Assembly: GCA_009698045.1 (NCBI GenBank)
Contig: WLRE01000008.1
Location: 1-26,583, forward strand
Source of the DNA: Actinomycetota bacterium
Lineage (GTDB): Bacteria; Actinomycetota; Actinomycetes; Nanopelagicales; Nanopelagicaceae
DNA length: 26,583 bases
Direction: 5' to 3'
Part shown: one piece after another, positions 19,730-26,583 of the stretch
How positions within the stretch are numbered: the first letter of the stretch is position 1
How the letters are laid out: the number at the start of each line of letters is the position of its first letter
The notes under the pieces: model-generated
Told to the model about the DNA's origin: nothing
The model's database searches: none
Seen by the model: only the letters and a program-made list of their open reading frames with translations
Position numbers and translations under genes: made by a program

Positions 19730-20557
19730 TTGGCATACACAGCTGAAGATGTAAAACGCCTGCGCGAAGCAACTGCTGCTGGCATGCTCGATTGCAAGAA
19801 GGCTCTTGATGAAGCTGATGGCGATTATGACAAGGCCGTTGAAATCATTCGCGTTAAGGGACTCAAAGGAGTTACCAAGCGCGAGGGTCGTACGACTTCA
19901 AATGGTCTAGTAATTGCAAAGACTGAGGGCAACCTTGGCGTAATGCTCGAACTCAACTGCGAGACAGATTTCGTGGCTAAGGGAGATCGTTTCCAAGAAC
20001 TTGCCGCAGAGCTTCTCGAACAACTTATCTCAACTAAGTCTGCTGATGTAGCAACTTTTTCTGCCACTAAATTCTCAAATGGCAAGAGTGTTCAAGAGGT
20101 AATTGATGAGGCCAATGCAACACTCGGCGAGAAGATTGAACTTCGCCGTATTGCAGTTCTCGATGGCTCACCAGTCGCTCTCTACCTGCACCGCACTAGC
20201 CCGGACTTGCCACCACAACTTGGCGTTCTCGTTCAGCTAGCTTCTGATGCGCTCGAGGCCGGAAAGGATGTTGCGCAGCACATCGCTGCATTCGCACCAT
20301 CATTTATTCGCCGCGAAGATATCCCTGCAGATCAGCTTGATTCTGAGCGACGTATTGCTGAAGAGACTGCCCGCAATGAGGGTAAGCCAGAGGCATCAAT
20401 CGCCAAGGTCGTTGAAGGTCGTCTGACTGGATTCGTCAAGGAAGTTAGCTTGCTGGAGCAGTCATTTGCTAAGGATGCGAAGAAGACCGTTCAGCAAATT
20501 GTTGATGAGGCAAAGACCGCCGTGTCTGCGTTTCACCGTTTCAAGGTTGGTCAGTAG
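19730..20557 (+). CDS. tsf: Translation elongation factor Ts
   Basis: A 275-residue guanine nucleotide exchange factor for EF-Tu. The UBA-like N-terminal domain is TAEDVKRLREATAAGMLDCK (4-23) and the EF-Tu contact motif TDFVA is at 79-83 (ELNCETDFVAKGDRF). The dimerisation/core domain follows and the length is normal. The start is TTG, immediately after the rpsB TAA, with GAGGAG at 19715-19720 nine bases upstream. No ATG or GTG would give a family-like N-terminus. The rpsB-tsf pairing is nearly universal in bacteria, and the rare start codon may hold EF-Ts below S2 levels (inference). Confidence 0.97.
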   Translation: MAYTAEDVKRLREATAAGMLDCKKALDEADGDYDKAVEIIRVKGLKGVTKREGRTTSNGLVIAKTEGNLGVMLELNCETDFVAKGDRFQELAAELLEQLISTKSADVATFSATKFSNGKSVQEVIDEANATLGEKIELRRIAVLDGSPVALYLHRTSPDLPPQLGVLVQLASDALEAGKDVAQHIAAFAPSFIRREDIPADQLDSERRIAEETARNEGKPEASIAKVVEGRLTGFVKEVSLLEQSFAKDAKKTVQQIVDEAKTAVSAFHRFKVGQ

Positions 20558-20605
20558 TCTTACACCAATAGTTATTCAGCAGTACGAGCGAGAGGAGCAC
20601 AATCT

Positions 20606-21322
20606 ATGGCCCGCAAAGGTTATAAGAGAGTGCTCCTTAAGCTTTCTGGCGAAGTATTCGGTGGCGAAAAAGGCATTGGTGTTGATCCTGATGTCGTCCA
20701 CGATGTAGCAAATCAGATTGCCGATGTTGTTCGCACGGGTACTCAAATCGGAATCGTTGTCGGTGGCGGAAATTATTTCCGTGGCGCCGAGCTTCAAACT
20801 CGTGGCATGGATCGCGCTCGCGCTGACTACATGGGAATGCTCGGAACAGTCATGAACTGTTTAGCGCTGCAAGATTTTCTTGAAAAAGAGGGCATCGAGA
20901 CTCGAGTTCAAACTGCAATCACTATGGGTCAGGTCGCAGAGCCCTATATCCCGCGCCGCGCTATTCGCCACTTAGAGAAGGGGCGAGTTGTGATTTTTGG
21001 TGCTGGCGCTGGAATGCCATTCTTTACAACAGATACAGTCGCCGCCCAACGCGCACTCGAAATTGGTTCAGAAGCGTTACTACTCGCTAAGTCAGGTGTA
21101 GATGGTGTCTATAGCGCCGACCCCAAGAAGGATCCAACTGCCACCAAGTATGACCACGTTTCGTATGATGATGTTCTCTCTAAATCTCTTGCCGTTGCAG
21201 ATGCTGCAGCATTTAGCTTATGTCGTGAGAACAAGCTTCCTATTGTCATCTTTGACCTCAAGAACAAGGGAAATATTGCTCGCGCTGTTAAGGGCGATGC
21301 GGTCGGAACTCTAGTTTCATAA
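20606..21322 (+). CDS. pyrH: Uridylate (UMP) kinase
   Basis: A 238-residue hexameric bacterial UMP kinase of the amino-acid-kinase fold, phosphorylating UMP to UDP. Motifs: [11 protein letters not shown] (10-20), [10 protein letters not shown] (51-60), D74 in [10 protein letters not shown], then [15 protein letters not shown] and [15 protein letters not shown], the usual nucleotide-binding stretches. AGAGGAG at 20591-20597 lies 8 nt before the ATG. It sits 48 bases after tsf with no visible promoter or terminator in the gap, so it is probably co-transcribed. The order rpsB-tsf-pyrH-frr is conserved in many bacteria. Confidence 0.97.
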   Translation: MARKGYKRVLLKLSGEVFGGEKGIGVDPDVVHDVANQIADVVRTGTQIGIVVGGGNYFRGAELQTRGMDRARADYMGMLGTVMNCLALQDFLEKEGIETRVQTAITMGQVAEPYIPRRAIRHLEKGRVVIFGAGAGMPFFTTDTVAAQRALEIGSEALLLAKSGVDGVYSADPKKDPTATKYDHVSYDDVLSKSLAVADAAAFSLCRENKLPIVIFDLKNKGNIARAVKGDAVGTLVS

Positions 21323-21357
21323 TTTTGCGTAGCCACTAAAAAGATAAGAGGAGAACG

Positions 21358-21921
21358 ATGTCGGATTTAGCTTCAGCACTTAGCGAAGCCACTGCCAAGA
21401 TGGATAAGGCGGTCGAAGTTGCTAAAGAGGACTTTGGCGGAATCCGCACTGGCCGTGCTCATCCATCGATGTTCAACAAGATCAATGTGGACTATTACGG
21501 TACTTACACGCCTCTTTCACAACTTGCATCCATCCAAGTTCCCGAACCGCGCATGGCATTAGTCTCTCCCTTCGATAAGAGTGCAACTCTTGCTATCGAA
21601 AAGGCGATTCGAGACTCTGATTTGGGCGTTAATCCACAGACCGATGGCCCCGTTATACGAGTTAACTTCCCTCAGCTCACCGAAGAACGCCGCAAGGATT
21701 ACATCAAAGTTGCTCGAAATAAAGCAGAGGATTCCCGTATCTCTATCCGCAACATTCGCCGAACCGCAAAAGAGGCAATGGAGAAGTTAGAGAAAGATGG
21801 TCTTGCCGGCAAGGACGATGTTGCCCGCACCGAAAAGGATTTAGAGAAAGTTACAGCAGATCATGTGGCAAAAATTGATGAGCTACTTAAGCATAAGGAA
21901 GTCGAACTTCTCGAAGTTTAA
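21358..21921 (+). CDS. frr: Ribosome recycling factor
   Basis: A 187-residue factor that, with EF-G, splits post-termination ribosomes. The long helical domain I is recognisable from GGIRTGRAHPSMF (27-39) and the C-terminal ARNKAEDSRISIRNIRR and DDVARTEKDLEKVT segments. Domain II lies between about 32 and 105 (LSQLASIQVPEPRMALVSPF). The length matches the family (about 185). AGAGGAG at 21347-21353 is a strong ribosome binding site 4 nt before the ATG. cdsA starts 5 bases after the stop. Confidence 0.97.
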   Translation: MSDLASALSEATAKMDKAVEVAKEDFGGIRTGRAHPSMFNKINVDYYGTYTPLSQLASIQVPEPRMALVSPFDKSATLAIEKAIRDSDLGVNPQTDGPVIRVNFPQLTEERRKDYIKVARNKAEDSRISIRNIRRTAKEAMEKLEKDGLAGKDDVARTEKDLEKVTADHVAKIDELLKHKEVELLEV

Positions 21922-21926
21922 ATCCA

Positions 21927-22775
21927 ATGGATGACTTGCATGCCTTAAATGAGGCGATAAATAAGCGCGCAGGGCGCAAGCTCTTGCCTTCTATCGCAGT
22001 CTCGCTCGCACTCTTGGCAGCCGTCTTTTCTACCGTCTATTTCGTTCCGGTCGCATTCGCTTTTCTTATTTGGGTCGCGGTCATGCTCGCAACTCGTGAA
22101 CTTGTCGATGCTTACAAGCAGGGCGGAATCGATCTACCTAAAATTCCACTGCAAATTGCCGGTACCGCGCTACTTATATCTGCATGGAATGGTCGCATCT
22201 CTGGTTTAGCTGTTGCGATGGCAATTGCAATCCCGAATGTTCTGGTCTTTATGCTCTTCCAAAATCCAAAAGATTTTGTTCGTCGTGGTGCTTCTGCCGC
22301 CTTTGCAATCTTCTATATTCCATTTCTTGCTGGCTTCATTCTTCTTCTCTCACATGTCGATAATGGCCCAGAACGAATTCTGACGTTAGTAGTCCTGGTT
22401 GCATGCAACGATACTTTCGCCTATATCTTCGGAGTCCTTCTCGGACGCCATCCCCTCGCCCCACACATCAGCCCAAAGAAAACTTGGGAAGGTTTTATTG
22501 GTTCAGTTTTAGCAACGACTATCGGCTCTGCCCTGGTCTTTACTCTCGCCCTTGAAAAAGATTGGTGGATTGGCGCTGCAATTGGCTTGATGGCAGTTGT
22601 CACTGCTACGTGTGGCGATCTCATCGAGTCCGCAGTAAAGCGAGATTTATCTATCAAAGATATGGGAACTTTATTGCCAGGACATGGTGGCATCTTGGAT
22701 CGTATCGACTCCGCTCTCTTTACTGGTCCTGCAGTGTGGTTCGTGCTCGAAGCGATTAAGCATTTCAACTTATGA
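21927..22775 (+). CDS. cdsA: Phosphatidate cytidylyltransferase (CDP-diglyceride synthase)
   Basis: A 282-residue integral membrane enzyme that makes CDP-diacylglycerol from phosphatidate and CTP, the branch point for bacterial phospholipids. Several hydrophobic segments are visible (about 20-55, 76-111, 122-142, 150-172, 190-209, 214-229). The family signature runs from 235 to 261: SAVKRD...KDMG...[19 protein letters not shown] (182-189) is also conserved. The N-terminal 18 residues are hydrophilic and presumably cytosolic. Only a weak ribosome binding site precedes it, so coupling to frr is likely. It overlaps rlmN by the ATGA junction. Confidence 0.95.
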   Translation: MDDLHALNEAINKRAGRKLLPSIAVSLALLAAVFSTVYFVPVAFAFLIWVAVMLATRELVDAYKQGGIDLPKIPLQIAGTALLISAWNGRISGLAVAMAIAIPNVLVFMLFQNPKDFVRRGASAAFAIFYIPFLAGFILLLSHVDNGPERILTLVVLVACNDTFAYIFGVLLGRHPLAPHISPKKTWEGFIGSVLATTIGSALVFTLALEKDWWIGAAIGLMAVVTATCGDLIESAVKRDLSIKDMGTLLPGHGGILDRIDSALFTGPAVWFVLEAIKHFNL

Positions 22776-23899
22776 GTGAGGTTCCGAAAGAACTCAAACT
22801 CGTCTTTGATGAGCCAAAGCAACGAGTCAAGCCACCTCATCACTTTGCGGATATGTCTCCCGAAGAGCGCAAGGCTAAAGTTGCTGATTTAGGGATTCCG
22901 GCCTTTCGCGCTAATCAAATGGCAGTTCACTACTTCACTCACTACAACGATGTGCCAGAGACCTGGACCGATATTCCCAAAGAGATGCGTGATTCTCTCG
23001 CCAAGGATTTTATGCCAGTTCTCATCACACTCGTTCGTAGTGTCACCACAGATAATGGGAAGACGCGCAAAGATCTCTGGAAATTGCACGATGGCGTACT
23101 CGTCGAGAGCGTCTTGATGCGTTACAGCGATCGCACCACCGTCTGCATCTCTTCCCAAGCCGGGTGCGGAATGAACTGTCCGTTCTGTGCTACCGGCCAG
23201 AGTGGTTTAACTCGTAACCTGACGGCTGGCGAAATCACTGCACAAGTAGTTGCGGCTGCTCGCGCCTGCGATCAAGGTGAGCTGCCAGGTGGGCCGACCA
23301 GACTTTCCAATATTGTTTTCATGGGCATGGGCGAACCCATGGCCAACTACAACGCGGTCATGCGCAGCGTTCGCAATATCACTGCGCCGCAACCAGATGG
23401 CTTAGGGATTAGCGCACGTTCGGTCACGGTTTCTACAGTTGGACTAGTTAATGGAATTGAGAAGTTAACTCAAGAGGGCATCCCAGTAACCCTGGCGGTC
23501 TCGCTGCACACACCTGATGATGAGCTACGGGACACCTTGGTCCCCATCAACAATCGCTTTAATGTCAGAGAGGTCTTAGAAGCTGCCGATAAATACGAAG
23601 CAAAGACCGGTCGCCGCTACTCCATTGAATACGCACTCATTCGTGACATCAATGATCAATCGTGGCGTGCAGATCTTCTAGGTCGCTTGCTCAAGAATCG
23701 CAACGCTCACGTCAACCTAATTCCGCTCAACCCAACACCTGGTTCAAAGTGGACCGCCTCCCGGCCCCATGATGAAAAAGAGTTTGTCCGTATCCTGGAA
23801 GATTATGGCGTTCCCGTCACAGTTCGAGATACCCGCGGCCGAGAAATTGATGGCGCATGTGGTCAATTAGCCGCTGCCGAGATAATCTCTGAGGTATGA
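22772..23899 (+). CDS. rlmN: 23S rRNA/tRNA adenine C2 methyltransferase (radical SAM)
   Basis: A 375-residue radical SAM enzyme that methylates C2 of A2503 in 23S rRNA and A37 in some tRNAs. The [4Fe-4S] cluster cysteines are C132, C136 and C139 ([12 protein letters not shown]). The two catalytic cysteines expected in RlmN are also present: C125 in TVCISSQ and C363 in [11 protein letters not shown]. The SAM-binding stretch [11 protein letters not shown] and [11 protein letters not shown] are typical. Absence of distinct Cfr-like features and the housekeeping context argue against an antibiotic resistance Cfr. ATGA overlaps link it to cdsA upstream and to the aldehyde dehydrogenase downstream. 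Confidence 0.96.
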   Translation: MSEVPKELKLVFDEPKQRVKPPHHFADMSPEERKAKVADLGIPAFRANQMAVHYFTHYNDVPETWTDIPKEMRDSLAKDFMPVLITLVRSVTTDNGKTRKDLWKLHDGVLVESVLMRYSDRTTVCISSQAGCGMNCPFCATGQSGLTRNLTAGEITAQVVAAARACDQGELPGGPTRLSNIVFMGMGEPMANYNAVMRSVRNITAPQPDGLGISARSVTVSTVGLVNGIEKLTQEGIPVTLAVSLHTPDDELRDTLVPINNRFNVREVLEAADKYEAKTGRRYSIEYALIRDINDQSWRADLLGRLLKNRNAHVNLIPLNPTPGSKWTASRPHDEKEFVRILEDYGVPVTVRDTRGREIDGACGQLAAAEIISEV

Positions 23900-25323
23900 A
23901 AAAGCTCTCTAACTTTATCGATGGAAAATCACAACCATCCAAATCCGGCGCAACTACCGATGTAATCAATCCTGCAACTGGCGCTGCATATGCCACCGTT
24001 CCTGTATCTAACGCAGCCGATGTAGATCAAGCGATGCAAGCTGCATCGAAAGCTTTTGTCGATTGGCGCGATTCCACTCCCTCTGAACGCCAACGCGCAC
24101 TACTCAAAATCGCCGATGCGATTGAAGCACGGAGCGAAGAGCTAATTGCTATTGAAAGTGAGAACACCGGTAAACCGCTATCGCTTACCGCCTCCGAAGA
24201 AGTTCCTCCCATGCTTGATCAGATTCGTTTCTTTGCTGGTGCTGCCAGAAATCTTGAAGGCAAATCAGCGGGGGAGTACATGCGAGGAATGACCTCTTTT
24301 ATTCGTCGTGAACCGATTGGCATCTGTGCGCAAGTCACGCCGTGGAACTATCCGATGATGATGGCCGTCTGGAAGTGGGCTCCTGCAATTGCTGCCGGAA
24401 ACACTGTTGTTCTCAAGCCGAGCGATACGACGCCGGCATCGACGGTGTGGATGGCTGAAGTAATGTCAGAATTCTTGCCGAATGGCGTATTCAATGTTGT
24501 GTGTGGTGACCGCGATACCGGTCGCGCACTTGTCGAACACGCGATTCCTTCTATGGTCTCTATTACCGGTTCTGTTCGTGCAGGAATGGAAGTCGCAAAG
24601 TCTGCAGCAACTGATCTAAAAAAGGTCCACCTCGAACTCGGTGGTAAAGCGCCGGTCGTTGTTTTTGCTGATGCGAATCTAGAAGCAGCAGCCGAAGCAA
24701 TTGCTATCGCTGGTTACTTCAATGCTGGTCAAGATTGCACTGCAGCAACTCGCGTTATGGTCGAAGCGGCCGCCTATGATGATTTTGTAGCGCTATTGAC
24801 CGCTCAAGCAAAAGATAATATTTCAACAGGTGGACCGACCGAAGATGTGCTCTATGGCTCGGTCAATAATGCGGGACAACTCGCTCGAGTTCAGGGATTT
24901 GTCGATCGCACCCCATCGCATGCGCAAGTGATGACTGGCGGAAAAATTATTGACCGTCCTGGTTATTACTTCGCTCCCACAGTTATCGCCGGTCTTCGCC
25001 AAGAGGACGAGATGATTCAAAATGAGATTTTCGGACCAGTCATTACAGTGCAAAAATTCACCGATGAAGCCGAGGCAGTTCGGATGGCGAACGGCACTGT
25101 TTACGGTTTGGCCTCTAGCGTCTGGACATCTAATCACGGCCGGGCAATGCGCATGGCCAAGGCCTTTGACTTTGGCTGTGTCTGGATAAATACCCACATC
25201 CCATTGGTAGCTGAGATGCCTCATGGCGGTTTTGGTCACTCCGGTTACGGCAAGGATCTCTCGGCTTATGGCTTTGAGGATTACACCCGCATCAAGCACG
25301 TCATGACAAATCTCAACCTCTAA
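23896..25323 (+). CDS. NAD(P)-dependent aldehyde dehydrogenase, probable gamma-aminobutyraldehyde dehydrogenase
   Basis: A 475-residue aldehyde dehydrogenase. Catalytic residues are N151 (TPWNYPM), K174 (VLKPSD), E247 (HLELGGKAP) and nucleophile C281 in [12 protein letters not shown]. The segments [26 protein letters not shown] and the C-terminal [16 protein letters not shown] closely resemble E. coli PatD/YdcW, which oxidises 4-aminobutanal to GABA in putrescine breakdown. The polyamine-type ABC binding protein directly downstream supports that substrate. The gene overlaps rlmN by ATGA and has no separate ribosome binding site of note, so it is tied to the rRNA-methylase transcript. Betaine aldehyde or another omega-amino aldehyde is a possible alternative substrate. 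Confidence 0.85.
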   Translation: MKKLSNFIDGKSQPSKSGATTDVINPATGAAYATVPVSNAADVDQAMQAASKAFVDWRDSTPSERQRALLKIADAIEARSEELIAIESENTGKPLSLTASEEVPPMLDQIRFFAGAARNLEGKSAGEYMRGMTSFIRREPIGICAQVTPWNYPMMMAVWKWAPAIAAGNTVVLKPSDTTPASTVWMAEVMSEFLPNGVFNVVCGDRDTGRALVEHAIPSMVSITGSVRAGMEVAKSAATDLKKVHLELGGKAPVVVFADANLEAAAEAIAIAGYFNAGQDCTAATRVMVEAAAYDDFVALLTAQAKDNISTGGPTEDVLYGSVNNAGQLARVQGFVDRTPSHAQVMTGGKIIDRPGYYFAPTVIAGLRQEDEMIQNEIFGPVITVQKFTDEAEAVRMANGTVYGLASSVWTSNHGRAMRMAKAFDFGCVWINTHIPLVAEMPHGGFGHSGYGKDLSAYGFEDYTRIKHVMTNLNL

Positions 25324-25346
25324 TCTCCCTCAGATAATCCATTGGT

Positions 25347-25370
25347 GCCCGTGGCTCCAAAACCCACGGC
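25347..25370 (+). terminator. Weak hairpin after the aldehyde dehydrogenase, possible terminator
   Basis: CCGTGG (25349-25354) pairs with CCACGG (25364-25369) around CTCCAAAAC, with one more G-C pair if a C is bulged. No T-run follows, so intrinsic termination is doubtful. The rest of this 134-base gap (25324-25457) holds a lone -10-like TAAGAT at 25378-25383 without a -35 partner, and the ribosome binding site of the next gene. Confidence 0.3.
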
Positions 25371-25457
25371 AAGGCTCTAAGATTTCCCTGTTCCCGTCTC
25401 CTCTTCAGTAGTCGCCGGACCGCTGATTCCGATTAGAAAGTAGAAAGAGGTATCCAA

Positions 25458-26583
25458 TTGTCTAAAACATCAAACAAGATGGATCATTCCATTCCACCAG
25501 ATGCAGAATCCGCACTTTCGTCAGCAGTATCTCGCCGTGCGTTACTTGCAGGTGCGAGCGGAATCGGAGCAGCTTCGCTCCTCGGCGTGAATCTTGCGTC
25601 ATCAGAAGCAGCATCAGCAGCCGGAGGATCAGTTCGCTGGGCAAACTGGGGTTACTACATCGATTTCGATGAGAAGACCAACAAGTATCCAACTCTCGAA
25701 GCATTCACTAAGAAGACTGGCATTAAAGTCACTTACCAAGAAGCTATCGATGACAACGACACATTCACCGCGAAGGTTGCACCGCAACTTCGTTTGAAAA
25801 AAGATATTGGTTATGACTTAGTAACACCAACCGAGTGGATGGCCGCTCGCTGGATCGCTAGTGGTTTTACAAAGAAGTTTTCAGCAGGCGGAATTCCTAA
25901 TAAGAAGAATGTAATTGATCTTCTCGCTAATCGTCCGCTCGATCCTAAGCGCGAACAATCACTCCCTTACGCGGGAATTATCGCTGGCATTGCCTGGAAC
26001 AAGAAGAAGGTTCCTGGCGGTTTCAAGACCATGGATCAAGTCTTTGATAAGAAGTACAAGGGCAAGCGTTCCATCTTGGTTCTCTCCGAGATGCGCGACA
26101 CCATCGGTTTAATCATGATGTGGCAAGGCGTAGATGTTGCAAGCAACTTTACTGAGGCCCAATTTATGAACGCTGTTAATAAATTTGAACAACTAGTGAA
26201 GGATGGCTACATCGGTCAGATCAAGGGACAGTCTTATGCCCAAGATCTACAAGCCGGCAACGTCAGCCATGTAATTGGTTGGTCAGGCGATATCGCCCAG
26301 CTCAATCTCCAAGTAGGTTCTGATCAATTCGGATTTGCTGTACCTGAGTCTGGCGGCACATTCTCTTCTGATAACTTGTTGATTCCATCAACAGCAAAGA
26401 ACGCGGCAAATGCTGAAAAGCTCATTAACTATTACTACGAGCCTGCAGTTGCAGCCAAGCTCTCTGCTTACACAACCTATGTCTGCCCAGTGAAGGGTGC
26501 ACAAGAAGAGATGGCTAAGTTCGATGCTAAACAAGCAAAGAACGAACTTATCTTCCCAACTGCTGCTACCTATAAGAAGCTCC
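25458..26583 (+). CDS. Polyamine (spermidine/putrescine)-type ABC transporter substrate-binding protein, truncated by window end
   Basis: 375 codons are visible and the frame is still open at the window end. The start is TTG, chosen because AAAGAGG (25444-25450) lies 7 nt upstream; ATG 25479 is the alternative. Residues 25-45 are a twin-arginine signal (SRRALLAGASGIGAAS, R26-R27), preceded by an unusually long polar n-region. The mature part has the PotD/PotF pattern: RWANWGYYIDFDEKTNKYPT (60-79), TKKTGIKVTYQE, and YDLVTPTEWMAARW, with later conserved VIGWSGDIAQL and VPESGGTF. No cysteine lipobox follows the signal core. The neighbouring aminobutyraldehyde dehydrogenase suggests uptake and catabolism of putrescine or spermidine; permease and ATPase genes would be expected beyond the window. 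Confidence 0.87.
   Translation, partial: MSKTSNKMDHSIPPDAESALSSAVSRRALLAGASGIGAASLLGVNLASSEAASAAGGSVRWANWGYYIDFDEKTNKYPTLEAFTKKTGIKVTYQEAIDDNDTFTAKVAPQLRLKKDIGYDLVTPTEWMAARWIASGFTKKFSAGGIPNKKNVIDLLANRPLDPKREQSLPYAGIIAGIAWNKKKVPGGFKTMDQVFDKKYKGKRSILVLSEMRDTIGLIMMWQGVDVASNFTEAQFMNAVNKFEQLVKDGYIGQIKGQSYAQDLQAGNVSHVIGWSGDIAQLNLQVGSDQFGFAVPESGGTFSSDNLLIPSTAKNAANAEKLINYYYEPAVAAKLSAYTTYVCPVKGAQEEMAKFDAKQAKNELIFPTAATYKKL

Noticed and set aside
24823..25299. 158-codon open frame on the - strand opposite the aldehyde dehydrogenase
   Set aside because: It lies wholly within a gene with intact catalytic motifs and has no independent support.

Overview
The window looks like a slowly evolving, gene-dense stretch of a small-genome, roughly half-GC actinobacterium. 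The protein sequences (SerA, LeuB, CimA, GatCAB, XerC, rpsB-tsf-pyrH-frr-cdsA-rlmN) are of actinobacterial type, but the base composition is far below that of most Actinobacteria, gaps are very short, and genes often overlap by a few bases. This combination suggests a freshwater planktonic lineage such as acI/Nanopelagicales. That placement is an inference from style and protein similarity, not a search result. No tRNA, rRNA, insertion sequence, phage gene or CRISPR array was seen, and no gap exceeds 300 bases.

Layout. (1) 2-3842: the last codons of proB, then a secreted glycine-rich protein overlapping the proB stop, then a convergent membrane-anchored serine hydrolase, then proA. The proline pair proB/proA is therefore split by two envelope-type genes. 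(2) 3891-7185: gatC-gatA-gatB, the glutamyl/aspartyl-tRNA amidotransferase, as an overlapping operon. (3) 7196-17747: branched-chain amino acid and serine synthesis: ilvD, a leader region with a 12-residue leader peptide and attenuator-like terminator, then ilvB-ilvN-ilvC-serA-leuB-ilvE-cimA. CimA supplies 2-oxobutanoate from pyruvate and acetyl-CoA, so isoleucine can be made without threonine deaminase. (4) 17773-18672: xerC. (5) 18673-23899: a structured untranslated leader, then rpsB, tsf, pyrH, frr, cdsA and rlmN (translation, UMP phosphorylation, phospholipid synthesis, rRNA methylation). (6) 23896-26583: an aminobutyraldehyde-type aldehyde dehydrogenase overlapping rlmN, followed by a Tat-exported polyamine-type ABC substrate-binding protein cut by the window end. 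Together these suggest use of putrescine/spermidine as carbon and nitrogen sources.

Regulatory reading. Five starts (serine hydrolase, proA, gatC, ilvB leader peptide, xerC) have a -10-like hexamer exactly 6 nt before the ATG and no convincing Shine-Dalgarno sequence, the signature of leaderless transcripts. Most genes inside operons instead have clear AGGAG-type sites or are coupled by ATGA, GTGA or TAATG overlaps. The two most interesting non-coding regions are the ilvB leader (8873-9104) and the rpsB leader (18673-18910).
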